From DATFVA01 sp963711455 (GTDB taxonomy: Bacteria; Bacteroidota; Ignavibacteria; Ignavibacteriales; Ignavibacteriaceae): DNA of 64,000 nt. The position numbers and the translations under genes are program-made. Positions 35,814 through 44,487 of the stretch are shown here, piece by piece. The stretch spans positions 682,001-746,000 of the forward strand of contig CAVQEH010000004.1 of NCBI GenBank assembly GCA_963711455.1, written 5' to 3'. The notes under the pieces are model-generated. The model worked only from the letters and a program-made list of their open reading frames with translations. It did no database searches and was not told the origin of the DNA. Within the stretch, counting starts at the first letter, position 1. Each line of letters starts with the position of its first letter.

Positions 35814-37213
35814 TTCTTCACCATCTGATAATAGTCAACAATAGATTTTACAAGACCGTCGATAGTGTACTCACCGGGAATTATATCAACCTTTACTTTT
35901 TTCTTTTCAAGTGCCGCTTTAGTTGTCGGGCCAATAACAGCGACAGTATAATTACCAAAATATTTTACGGGATCGGCTATATGCTGAATCTCCAGAAAAT
36001 TCTTAAATGTTGAGGGACTTGTAAACACAAATAAATCGGGATTACTTTTTCTAAGCTTCTCTTTATATTCATTTATATTTTCATCCGAAGGTAACCCTAT
36101 ATTATAAACAGAAGCAGTTTTAATTTTTGCTCCTCTTCTTTTCAAACCTTCGGGAAGCTCTTCTCTTCCGATAGCCGAACGGGGAATAAAAATGACTTTG
36201 CCTTTTAAATCATAATTCGCAAGCTCATCGATGACCCCTTCACCGCTGAATTCTTTTGGAATAATATGAACAGGGATATTATTCTTTTCGCAAATCCCCG
36301 AAGTCTTGCTGCCGACAGCAATAACTTTTATTCTGTTAAAATCAAATTTCAGTGAGAGTTCCTCGCACCTCTGAACAAACATTTTAACAGAGTGTGCAGA
36401 TGTAAATATTATAAAATCTATTTTTGATTGTTTGCTTACAATGTTATCAAAATCTTTCCAAGAATCGGGCGGGGTGATTTCAAGAGTAGGAAAAGTTAAA
36501 ACTTCAGCACCAAGCTTCTGAAAAACTTCTGCGGATTCTTTCGATTGTTCCAGTGTACGGGTAATAACGATTGTTTTACTTTTTAAAGGCATAAGCCTGT
36601 TACTGTCAAATCCGGAGAACAAACCTGTAACAACGAACTCATAAGTCCTTTCCCTATCCTTCACCATTTCTTCTTCGGAATATCTTTTTTCAATTCCTCT
36701 TGCAACAGAACCATAAATGCTTCCAAGTATTAAATCAACAGCAAAGTCCTCATCAATATCCCGGAAGAGGTTTTCGTTTTTGCCAGATTTAATTATAGTC
36801 TTTAAAATATTTTTGAGGTCTTTTTCCATTGTGCAAAGTTCGGAACAAATTTCATTTTCTGCTTTCAGGGATTCTTTCTGAAACATCAAAAAGAATGTCT
36901 GGTATTTCATCATAAACATATAAGTATGAATGATGAAAGAATGGAGAGTATCTATGCTTGTCTTTTCATCGGCAATTTTATTTTTAAGCGAAGAAATTAA
37001 ATTCTCCATTCTCTGCTGCATAATTGAAAAATAAAGATCTTCTTTTGAAGTGAAATAATTATATACCGTTCCTTTTGCAAGCGAAGCCAGCTTTGCAACA
37101 TCTTCCATCATTACTTCGTGGTAATTCTTCTGAGCAAATAGAATAGATGCGGCCTCAATTATTTTACCACGCTTTAATATTTTACTGTTCTGTCTTTTTT
37201 CTTTAACAATCAT
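35810..37213 (-). CDS. hemD: TetR-family regulator fused to uroporphyrinogen-III synthase
   Basis: A continuous 467-residue frame with two parts. Residues about 15-205 are a TetR-type repressor: the DNA-binding helix-turn-helix VMMEDVAKLASLAKGTVYNYF (about 34-54) followed by the all-helical ligand-binding and dimer domain. Residues about 211-465 are HemD, which closes hydroxymethylbilane to uroporphyrinogen III: KTIVITRTLEQSKESAEVF, FIIFTSAHSVKMF and FTSPSTFKNFL are the usual elements. No stop or frameshift lies between them; Met208 could serve as an internal start, preceded by AACAGG only. Its place between hemC and hemE fits HemD, and the fusion suggests control of heme genes by a protein that also makes the intermediate. 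Whether it binds DNA is not shown. Confidence 0.9.
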   Translation of the reverse strand: MIVKEKRQNSKILKRGKIIEAASILFAQKNYHEVMMEDVAKLASLAKGTVYNYFTSKEDLYFSIMQQRMENLISSLKNKIADEKTSIDTLHSFIIHTYMFMMKYQTFFLMFQKESLKAENEICSELCTMEKDLKNILKTIIKSGKNENLFRDIDEDFAVDLILGSIYGSVARGIEKRYSEEEMVKDRERTYEFVVTGLFSGFDSNRLMPLKSKTIVITRTLEQSKESAEVFQKLGAEVLTFPTLEITPPDSWKDFDNIVSKQSKIDFIIFTSAHSVKMFVQRCEELSLKFDFNRIKVIAVGSKTSGICEKNNIPVHIIPKEFSGEGVIDELANYDLKGKVIFIPRSAIGREELPEGLKRRGAKIKTASVYNIGLPSDENINEYKEKLRKSNPDLFVFTSPSTFKNFLEIQHIADPVKYFGNYTVAVIGPTTKAALEKKKVKVDIIPGEYTIDGLVKSIVDYYQMVKN

Positions 37214-37227
37214 TTTTTCAAACCATA

Positions 37228-37836
37228 TTACATTACATGCCAGGGATTTTGTGAAATAATATCACCCGTGTTCGGGTCAATTAACATAATTTCACCATTG
37301 CCTCTGAATCCAAATGAACCCTGAGCTTCCTGGAAAGTAGAAAGTATGCTCCAGACATACTGATTATATTTCGATTCCCATTTGAATTCAACTTTCCAGT
37401 CCTTAATTCCTTGCTTGAGATCATTTTTTTCAGCGATTGCTTTTGCCTGCTCTTCATCAATGTTGAATTCGCACTTTTCGGGATTTGAAAGGCAATCGGG
37501 TAACCCGATCACACTTTCTTTATTCAATAATTGTCCTGTAGTGTCGACTGAAAATTTTATTTTAGTATTGACATAAGGTTTGTCAGGTATTTTAAAACTA
37601 TAAACCATATCGTAATGAGAACTGATTTTTCTTGTATCCTGGTAATCGGGTTTAATGTATTTATCAAAATAATCCTGACCGACTTTAGAAATAATAAAAT
37701 GGTTTGATCTGTTCAAAACCTGTTTTGGTATTTCTGACTGTGACTCAGTGCAGCTGCACGAACACGTATAAAAAGTAAATGTGCCTGATAGTACTAATCC
37801 CGTTAAAAGAATTTTCCCGGCAGTACCTATTTTCAT
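37228..37836 (-). CDS. Exported protein in the heme operon, unknown function
   Basis: A 202-residue protein with a Cys-rich N-terminal signal (FTFYTCSCSC, lipobox-like) and a body with two PepSY-like elements: EEQAKAIAEKNDLKQGIKDWKVEFKW and GEIMLIDPNTGDIISQNPW. The start overlaps the hemC stop by 4 bases and its stop is 15 bases before the tetR-hemD start, so it is locked within the operon. I do not know a heme-pathway protein of this type. It may be a periplasmic lipoprotein or inhibitor-like protein connected to heme use, but that is a guess. Confidence 0.6.
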   Translation of the reverse strand: MKIGTAGKILLTGLVLSGTFTFYTCSCSCTESQSEIPKQVLNRSNHFIISKVGQDYFDKYIKPDYQDTRKISSHYDMVYSFKIPDKPYVNTKIKFSVDTTGQLLNKESVIGLPDCLSNPEKCEFNIDEEQAKAIAEKNDLKQGIKDWKVEFKWESKYNQYVWSILSTFQEAQGSFGFRGNGEIMLIDPNTGDIISQNPWHVM

Positions 37837-38774
37837 TTTGCCCTCACATTGTTATAGATTTCATCAAGAATTTCTTTTGCCCCTGCTTTAATTAAATCGT
37901 TCGCCAGGTCTATTCCGACTTTCTCAGGCTCTTTGCTGCTTCCTCTTACTTTTTTTCTGAAAGTCAGAGTTCCGTCAACCGAACCGACAAGTCCATCCAA
38001 ATAAATCCCGTTCGGTTTAACTTCAGCTAATGCCCCAATGGGAACCTGGCAGCCGCCTTCAAGTCTTCTTAAGAAAGCTCTTTCTGCGAGTACGGCTTTA
38101 TAAGTTTCTTCGTGATGTACCGACTGAAGAATTTCATCAACAACTTTATTGTCGGAATGAATTTCAATTCCAAGCGCTCCCTGGCCAACTGCGGGAAGGA
38201 TATCTTCTTTATCAATGTATGAAGAAATATATTTTTTCAGATTCAACCTTTCAACACCGGCACGTGCAAGTATAATTCCATCTAAATCCGATTCGAGAAA
38301 CTTTTTTATTCGTGAAGGAACATTGCCGCGCAATTCGTGAATTATGAGGTCGGGTCGGATGTGAAGAAGTTGAGATCTTCTTCTTAAAGAACCTGTTGCG
38401 ACATTTCCGTTTTCTTTTATTGTATGAATTGTAGTTCCTTTTTTACGGGCGATTAAAACATCCTCAGCAGGATGACGTTTGGAAACTGCGGCAAGCTTTA
38501 ATCCTTCGGGCAACTGAGTCTGTAAATCTTTCAGGCTATGGACAGCCAGGTCAATTTTTTTACTCAACAGTTGAACTTCGAGCTCTTTTGTAAAAAGACT
38601 TTTGTCGCCGATCTTAGAAAGAGCAACATCAAGAATTTTGTCTCCCTTTGTTTTGATTATTTTAATTTCAACAGAAAGATTCCTGTTTCGTTTTTCCAAT
38701 TCTTTCTTTACAAAATTCGACTGCCATAAAGCAAGTTCACTTCCTCTTGAGCCTATAACGATTTTCTGTTTCAA
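37833..38774 (-). CDS. hemC: Hydroxymethylbilane synthase (porphobilinogen deaminase)
   Basis: Polymerises four porphobilinogen units to hydroxymethylbilane. The 313-residue sequence has the dipyrromethane-cofactor cysteine in EGGCQVPIGA (Cys242), the active-site Asp in HSLKDLQTQLP (Asp83) and the conserved RGSELALWQ and RRRSQLL basic regions that bind substrate. The start is TTG with AGGAAG upstream. It follows hemA by 18 bases and overlaps the lipoprotein gene. Confidence 0.97.
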   Translation of the reverse strand: MKQKIVIGSRGSELALWQSNFVKKELEKRNRNLSVEIKIIKTKGDKILDVALSKIGDKSLFTKELEVQLLSKKIDLAVHSLKDLQTQLPEGLKLAAVSKRHPAEDVLIARKKGTTIHTIKENGNVATGSLRRRSQLLHIRPDLIIHELRGNVPSRIKKFLESDLDGIILARAGVERLNLKKYISSYIDKEDILPAVGQGALGIEIHSDNKVVDEILQSVHHEETYKAVLAERAFLRRLEGGCQVPIGALAEVKPNGIYLDGLVGSVDGTLTFRKKVRGSSKEPEKVGIDLANDLIKAGAKEILDEIYNNVRAK

Positions 38775-38792
38775 TTTTACTTCCTGAATATT

Positions 38793-40082
38793 TTATTCTG
38801 TCTTTTCTTCACTGTTGTTTGTTTTGTCTATTCCGAACAGTTCACGGATTATGCTTATTCTTGCAGCCATTTCATCGCTGCTGTTCCCTTCACCTGAGAG
38901 CTTCTTTAACTCAACCATTGGATGATGGAGTATTTTATTCATTATTCTCTTAGTAATTATATCAAGCTTTTCCTGGTCATCATTTGTAAAACGGTTTTTA
39001 TTTTTTTCAACTTCTTCGGCACGGACATCTTCAAAATAATCTCTTAAAGATTTTATGGTAGGACCGGCTTCAAGAGAATTATACCAGCTTATAAGTGATT
39101 CAAGCTCCTCCTTAATTATCTTTTCCACCTTTGGAATTTCATCACGTCTTTTAGCAAGATTCTGCTCAACTATTATGTTCAGGGAATCAATATCATGGTA
39201 GAAAACATAATCAATTTTTTTAGATGTGGGGTCGATGTCACGAGGAATTGCAATATCCATCAGTATCATTGAAGAATAGCTTCTTGTCTTCATTGCGTTT
39301 TCGATATCCTCTTTGGAAAGGATTAATCCCGGTGCACTTGTGGCACTTATGATTATATCATAATCATAAACATATTCTTTAAAATTACTGAAGGGGATTA
39401 TCTTTGCGTTTAATGATGATGCGAGTTTTTCTGCCTTTTCTATTGTACGATTAGTAATTGATAATCTTCCGATTCCCCTGTCCCGCAAATGTTTGGCCGC
39501 AATCTCACCGGTTTCTCCCGCTCCTATTACGAGTGCCGATTTTTTGCTCAGGTTGGAAAATATTTTTTCTATAAGCTGAACGGCAGCATAACTAACCGTT
39601 ACAGCACCTTCACTAATTAGTGTTTCATTAATTGCACGCTTGCCTGTTTTAGTTGCAGCATCAAAAATTCTTTTTGAAAGAACGCCTGTAAAACTTAAAT
39701 CTTCTGCAAGCTGAAATGAATCTTTAACCTGTTTAAAAATCTGGTTATCGCCGATAAGAAGTGAATCAATTCCTGTTGCCACCCGGAAGAGATGCTCAAT
39801 TGCAGAGAAGGAATGGAATGTCTGAAAATTATCTGCGGAAAAATCTTTTACGGATTTATGTTCAATTAAAATTTTCTGAATATCCGGCAATGATAATTTT
39901 TTGTTTGCAGGAAAACCATAAACCTCTGTTCGGTTACACGTGGAAATAACCAGTCCTTCGGTAAACACATTGCCTTTAATCTTGGCAACCAGCTCTGCTA
40001 TTTCCTCTTCACTTAAATGAAGAGCTTCTCTTAACTCAACCGAAGCAGAATGATGATTTATGGATATCGCTGATAAATTCAT
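38793..40082 (-). CDS. hemA: Glutamyl-tRNA reductase
   Basis: Reduces glutamyl-tRNA(Glu) to glutamate-1-semialdehyde, the committed step of the C5 heme pathway. The catalytic Cys49 lies in STCNRTEVYGFP, and the NADP-binding ALVIGAGETGEIAAKHL is in the middle domain, followed by the C-terminal dimerisation domain. The 429-residue length is normal. The next step enzyme HemL is not in the window. The gene follows the hemX-like gene by 6 bases. Confidence 0.97.
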   Translation of the reverse strand: MNLSAISINHHSASVELREALHLSEEEIAELVAKIKGNVFTEGLVISTCNRTEVYGFPANKKLSLPDIQKILIEHKSVKDFSADNFQTFHSFSAIEHLFRVATGIDSLLIGDNQIFKQVKDSFQLAEDLSFTGVLSKRIFDAATKTGKRAINETLISEGAVTVSYAAVQLIEKIFSNLSKKSALVIGAGETGEIAAKHLRDRGIGRLSITNRTIEKAEKLASSLNAKIIPFSNFKEYVYDYDIIISATSAPGLILSKEDIENAMKTRSYSSMILMDIAIPRDIDPTSKKIDYVFYHDIDSLNIIVEQNLAKRRDEIPKVEKIIKEELESLISWYNSLEAGPTIKSLRDYFEDVRAEEVEKNKNRFTNDDQEKLDIITKRIMNKILHHPMVELKKLSGEGNSSDEMAARISIIRELFGIDKTNNSEEKTE

Positions 40083-40088
40083 ACCGGC

Positions 40089-40913
40089 TTAATAAAAAGA
40101 ATGAAAACTCTGTGCTAAAAAGTTTGTAAGCATTGTTGAAGCAATTGCAAGTACAAATCCGATAATTGATAAAGTTACAACTTTTTTACCACGCCACTTG
40201 CCAAATACCTTACTTGCTATTCCTGTTCCGTAAAGTATCCAGACCATTGAAGTCCCGATGAGCTTGGGATCGGCATAAGAGAAATTAGGAAAAGCTTTCG
40301 GCAGCCAGATGATTCCTATTATTATAGCAAATGTTAAAAGTATAAACCCAATGACAGCCGAATAAAAACTTAATACTTCGAGCACTTCAAGACTTGGCAG
40401 ACGGTTAAAAATTAATCCAAACTTGTTCAGCTTAATTTCCTTGTAAAGGATTAAATAAAGAAACCCGTACACAGCAGAAATTGTAATAGCTGAATAACCG
40501 AGCAATGCACTGAAAACATGAATACCAAGCAGATTACTTTTCAGGACATCTTTTACTGCTATGACATCCTGAATAAAAAATGAAGATATAAGCTGGAATA
40601 AAATAGATATTATTATTATGAATAATCCTGTTCCGCGAATATCGGTTACGAGCTCAAGAATGAAGTACGAAAAGCCGACTGCAAATGCGAGTACTGTAAA
40701 TATTTCAAAAACATTTGTTATCGGAGGATGTTCAAAATGAAGTGTTCTGATAAGCAGATAGAATAAATGAAATATTAAAGTTAGAAAAAGAAGCAGCCTT
40801 TTAGTGCTTGCAACTGCTTTTCTCGCTTTCATAAAATCAATATAATAGAAAATGAAAGTAATTATATAAAGAACAGGAAGCAGAATATTCAAAAAATCTA
40901 TTAAATCCTTCAT
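40089..40913 (-). CDS. CcsA/HemX-like membrane protein
   Basis: A 274-residue protein with about eight membrane helices, similar to the CcsA/HemX family. In many bacteria such a protein sits beside hemA, as here. The tryptophan-rich heme-handling motif of true CcsA (WGxxWxWDPxE) is degenerate: the position reads WLPKAFPNFSYADPKLIG, keeping only the ADPK part. That favours a HemX-type regulator of HemA over a cytochrome c assembly protein. His residues in FHLFYLLIRTLHFEHPP and HVFSALLGYSAI are retained. It heads the heme operon. Confidence 0.8.
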   Translation of the reverse strand: MKDLIDFLNILLPVLYIITFIFYYIDFMKARKAVASTKRLLLFLTLIFHLFYLLIRTLHFEHPPITNVFEIFTVLAFAVGFSYFILELVTDIRGTGLFIIIISILFQLISSFFIQDVIAVKDVLKSNLLGIHVFSALLGYSAITISAVYGFLYLILYKEIKLNKFGLIFNRLPSLEVLEVLSFYSAVIGFILLTFAIIIGIIWLPKAFPNFSYADPKLIGTSMVWILYGTGIASKVFGKWRGKKVVTLSIIGFVLAIASTMLTNFLAQSFHSFY

Positions 40914-41027
40914 AGAAATCTCAATTATGACTTACGGGTACAAAAATAAATAATTAAAAAACTGCAAACAAGAATAAAATGACTCTCCGGTCAAATTTAT
41001 AAATAGTTATTAACCCGGTGCTTTAAT

Positions 41028-41897
41028 TTAATCATTTCCTAGTATAAGTGGCAATCCATCTTTACCTGAACCAATTACAACAATTTTTGTATTGTTTGAA
41101 CCGGCAAGTTTTTCGGTTGCCTCTATTCCTTTCCATTTCAGTAATTGCTCACTAATTCCTTTAGAAACAATCTCCTGAAAATCCGCTATTCCTTTGGCTT
41201 CAATTCTTTTTCGTTCAGCTTCCTGGGTTTCACGCAGAAGGACGAACTGCATTCTCTGACTTTCCTGGTCAGCTTTTAACTTTTCTTCTATTGAAGCAGT
41301 TAATCCGGATGGTAAAGTTATCTGTCGCATTGGTGAAGATTCAATATTTATTCCTCTCGGGCCAACAAGTTTTGATAAATCTGTTTCAATCTGTTTTGAA
41401 AGCTGTTCGCGTTCTGCAGTATAAAGTGCTTTTGCATCATATTGTGAAGTTACGCCTCTGACAACAGAGCGAAATTGCGGTACAATAATCCTGTCAACAT
41501 AATCTTCACCGACAGTTTTATATATTTTGTTTGCATTTTCAAAGCTCAGACTAAATAAAAGACTTAACTCCAGATCTATGCTCAATCCCTCTTTTGAAGG
41601 AACGCTCATTGTTTCTTTTATTTCCTGTGTTCGTGCATCAAATTTTACAACATTGGCTAATGGATTTACAAAGTTTACACCGGGGTAAAGGGTTTTATCG
41701 CTGACATTTCCAAAAAAATCAATAACACCAACATGACCTGCAGGAATAATCGTCCAGCACTGAAGCAAAGCTATAAGAAGAGCAGCACTCATCCCAATAA
41801 ATGCATAGGAAGATTCCTGTTTGCTTAATCTTTTTTTTGCGTTGAAGTAAACTGCTGCTGCAACTACAGCCGCAAGGAGAGCTATAATAAATAACAT
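41028..41897 (-). CDS. Prohibitin-like SPFH membrane protein
   Basis: I place the start at the Met of MLFIIALLAAVVAAA (41897) because AGAGGAAAC precedes it; the frame extends another 60 codons upstream without a ribosome site, into the region that should hold the promoter of the divergent gene. The 289-residue product has N-terminal membrane helices and a prohibitin-type SPFH domain with IPAGHVGVIDFFGNVSDKTLYPG, RSVVRGVTSQYDAKALYTAERE and a coiled C-terminus LRETQEAERKRIEAKGIADFQ. It is likely a large ring scaffold in the inner membrane, perhaps controlling proteases. No partner protease is adjacent. Confidence 0.88.
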   Translation of the reverse strand: MLFIIALLAAVVAAAVYFNAKKRLSKQESSYAFIGMSAALLIALLQCWTIIPAGHVGVIDFFGNVSDKTLYPGVNFVNPLANVVKFDARTQEIKETMSVPSKEGLSIDLELSLLFSLSFENANKIYKTVGEDYVDRIIVPQFRSVVRGVTSQYDAKALYTAEREQLSKQIETDLSKLVGPRGINIESSPMRQITLPSGLTASIEEKLKADQESQRMQFVLLRETQEAERKRIEAKGIADFQEIVSKGISEQLLKWKGIEATEKLAGSNNTKIVVIGSGKDGLPLILGND

Positions 41898-42092
41898 TGT
41901 GTTTCCTCTTTCATTCGTTAAAGAACAACTGAAATATAAGGCTAACTTCAAAAGAATTAAAATAAAAACTAAACCAGCTGGCGAATTTATTTTATAAGAA
42001 TTTGATAATTTGGTGTTGTCATTTAAATATGTTTTATAAAAGATGAAATGAATGGTACCAAACAATTCATTTTCCACTATAAGGGAGTAGTT

Positions 42093-44402
42093 ATGAAAAT
42101 ATTTTTAACGGTGTTTTTTTTCTTCGTTACAATTTGTGTTCAGGCACAAATAAAGTTACCGCAGGCTGGTAAGTTCTCAGCGGGATCAATAAATAAAGCC
42201 GATTTTATTAATGCCGCAAGATCCGGAATACATGTTTCAGCAGAACCATTAGATATAATTAATTTCGATTCATCCAATGTTAGCTTTAAAGGAAATTATC
42301 CATTCTCAGTCAGCTACGCTCTTTCAATGAGTGAATCAGATAACCTTGTATTTGTTGGTTCAGGCGGCGGAATATATATTACAGATGTTACGGATCAGCA
42401 GAATCCTGAAATACTGTCGGAAATAAGAACAAGGTCTCTTGTTGATGATTGCACATACGATCCGGTTAATAAGAGATTATATGTGTGCGCATATTTCTCC
42501 GGCATTGAAATCTGGGATTTATCTGATCTGCAAAACCCGGTAAGGATGAGCAGAATTCCAACAGAACCTTATCCAAGGAGTGGAGTTGCTTTCAAGGGGA
42601 ACTATTTATTTTTCACAACCAATTATAATTTATTTTCATATAATATTTCAGATCCGTACAATCCGACTGTTGCTAATGAATTGTTCATTAACAATAACCT
42701 GATTACCGAACTTTATCTTAAGGACAATACAATTTATATTGTCTCAAGTTCGCAGGGATTAAAATTAGTTGATATTTCGGATCCGCTTAACCTTCATCTG
42801 ATTCATTCTTATTCATTTATAGCCGGATACAAATTTGATATTTCAGGAAACTATCTTTATGCTGTTAATACTTCAGGGGCATTTACAATTTTAGATATAA
42901 GTGATTCGTTAAATGTATCCGTTAAAAGCAGCATAAATATTGGCGGATATCCATACAATGTAGTTGTTTTCAATAATAAGGCTTATGTAGCTAAAGCAGG
43001 TACTGATGGAGGTCTGCAGGTATTAGATGTAGAAGATCCTTTATCTCCGACACCAATAACTCTTTACTCAGGTGACTATCAGTTTATAACAGGTGCCGGA
43101 AATTATGTTTACCTTACACGCAACAGTGATTTTTCTATTCTGGATGTTACCGATTCAGCATCAGTACAATATGTGTCGGGATTTGAAATACCCGGGTTCG
43201 TTGAGGATGTTTCGGTGTCAGGAAATTATGCTTATACAGGTAGTAACGGATTCAGAGTAATTGATATTTCGGATTCCACTCGCCCTGTTCAGGTTGGTTA
43301 TGCAGATATCATTGGAGACCTTGTAGAAGCTGCGGATAATTCACTTGTTGTTTATTGTCCTTACAGTATGACAGCAAATAACACTGTAAATATTATGGAT
43401 GTTTCTGATCCGGCAAATCCTGTAAGCAGGGATTCATATACTTGTCCAGCAATGACCTGGGATCTGGTGGTAAGAGATACCCTTGCTTACGTTGCATGCT
43501 GGTGGGATGGTGTCAGGATTTTTAATTTTGCTGATCCAACAAACCTGACTCAGATTTCTCATACCATGGGATGGACTCAAAGTGGAATCGGAGGTGTTGA
43601 CTGGTGCTATGCACAGGCGGTCGCTGTAGAAGGGAATTATTTGTACATAGTTGATTATGGACCATTCCCTGCTGATGATACTTATGGGCTTTATATAATT
43701 GATATAAGTGATCCATCAGCCCCAACGCTAATAAACAGGTTTCAGGGAATCACAAGTCACGCCAGCGATTTAGATGTTAAAGATGGTGTAGTTTACATTG
43801 CCGATGGTAATGGGGGAGTTGAAATTGTTGATGTATCTGATCCCATGAATCCATCTGTCATAAGTTATGTTAATCTGATCGATGGTTCTACAGGAATTAA
43901 AGTAGAAGGAAACTATGCTTATGTATCTGATTATATTTTAGGAGGGGTTCAGATATTAGACATTTCAGACCCGGCAAATGCTTTCATTGCAGGCTGGTAC
44001 AAACCTTCCGGCTGCTTTGCGCTTAATGTTGATTATAATAATGGTTTTATATATGCAGCGGATGGAATAGCAGGGTTCCAGGTTTATAGAAATTTACTTG
44101 TTACACCGGTTGCTATTGAACAGAATAAAGTTAGCATTAAGGAATTCAAACTTGAACAGAACTATCCGAACCCATTTAATCCGGCAACTACTATACACTA
44201 CCAAATCCCAAAGAGTGGATTTGTAATGCTTAAGGTTTATGATATTCTTGGAAGAGAAGTAGCTATGCTTGTTAATGAGCAAAAGAATCAGGGAAGTTAT
44301 TACGTTAAATTTGATGCAACCAAATTAGCAAGTGGAGTGTATATTTATCAGCTAAAAACTGATAATTATTTTAGCTCTAAAAAGATGTTGTTGCTCAAAT
44401 AA
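42093..44402 (+). CDS. LVIVD-repeat beta-propeller protein with T9SS sorting domain
   Basis: The Met at 42093 follows AAGGGAGTAG; the frame opens 45 bases earlier but without a ribosome site. The 769-residue product has a signal peptide (ending CVQAQ) and about 15 repeats of some 40 residues marked by LDISDPxNP-type motifs, the LVIVD pattern that makes a beta-propeller. The last 85 residues hold KLEQNYPNPFNPATTIHYQI and end SSKKMLLLK, the T9SS sorting domain. It is expected on the cell surface. It stands alone and has its own terminator. Confidence 0.9.
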   Translation: MKIFLTVFFFFVTICVQAQIKLPQAGKFSAGSINKADFINAARSGIHVSAEPLDIINFDSSNVSFKGNYPFSVSYALSMSESDNLVFVGSGGGIYITDVTDQQNPEILSEIRTRSLVDDCTYDPVNKRLYVCAYFSGIEIWDLSDLQNPVRMSRIPTEPYPRSGVAFKGNYLFFTTNYNLFSYNISDPYNPTVANELFINNNLITELYLKDNTIYIVSSSQGLKLVDISDPLNLHLIHSYSFIAGYKFDISGNYLYAVNTSGAFTILDISDSLNVSVKSSINIGGYPYNVVVFNNKAYVAKAGTDGGLQVLDVEDPLSPTPITLYSGDYQFITGAGNYVYLTRNSDFSILDVTDSASVQYVSGFEIPGFVEDVSVSGNYAYTGSNGFRVIDISDSTRPVQVGYADIIGDLVEAADNSLVVYCPYSMTANNTVNIMDVSDPANPVSRDSYTCPAMTWDLVVRDTLAYVACWWDGVRIFNFADPTNLTQISHTMGWTQSGIGGVDWCYAQAVAVEGNYLYIVDYGPFPADDTYGLYIIDISDPSAPTLINRFQGITSHASDLDVKDGVVYIADGNGGVEIVDVSDPMNPSVISYVNLIDGSTGIKVEGNYAYVSDYILGGVQILDISDPANAFIAGWYKPSGCFALNVDYNNGFIYAADGIAGFQVYRNLLVTPVAIEQNKVSIKEFKLEQNYPNPFNPATTIHYQIPKSGFVMLKVYDILGREVAMLVNEQKNQGSYYVKFDATKLASGVYIYQLKTDNYFSSKKMLLLK

Positions 44403-44428
44403 AATTTTCTAATATCCTCAATCAATTT

Positions 44429-44460
44429 AACCGGCAGAATAAAAAGCTGCCGGTTTTTAT
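44429..44460 (+). terminator. Rho-independent terminator
   Basis: AACCGGCAG (44429-44437) pairs with CTGCCGGTT (44447-44455), then TTTAT. It ends the LVIVD-repeat gene and lies just before the convergent phosphorylase gene. Confidence 0.85.
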
Positions 44461-44487
44461 ATTGTTCCTCAATACACCAGTCTCAAT

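Noticed and set aside
35675..36013. A plus-strand 112-codon ORF across the hemE/hemD junction
   Set aside because: It is antisense to confidently identified genes, has no ribosome site and no recognisable protein features.
35810..37213. Two separate genes (tetR and hemD) merged by a frame error
   Set aside because: The frame is continuous with no stop and with normal lengths of both domains; the fusion is kept, with an assembly check suggested.
41898..42077. A 60-residue extension of the prohibitin-like protein
   Set aside because: The extension has no ribosome site and would run over the start region of the divergent T9SS gene; the Met at 41897 has a strong one.
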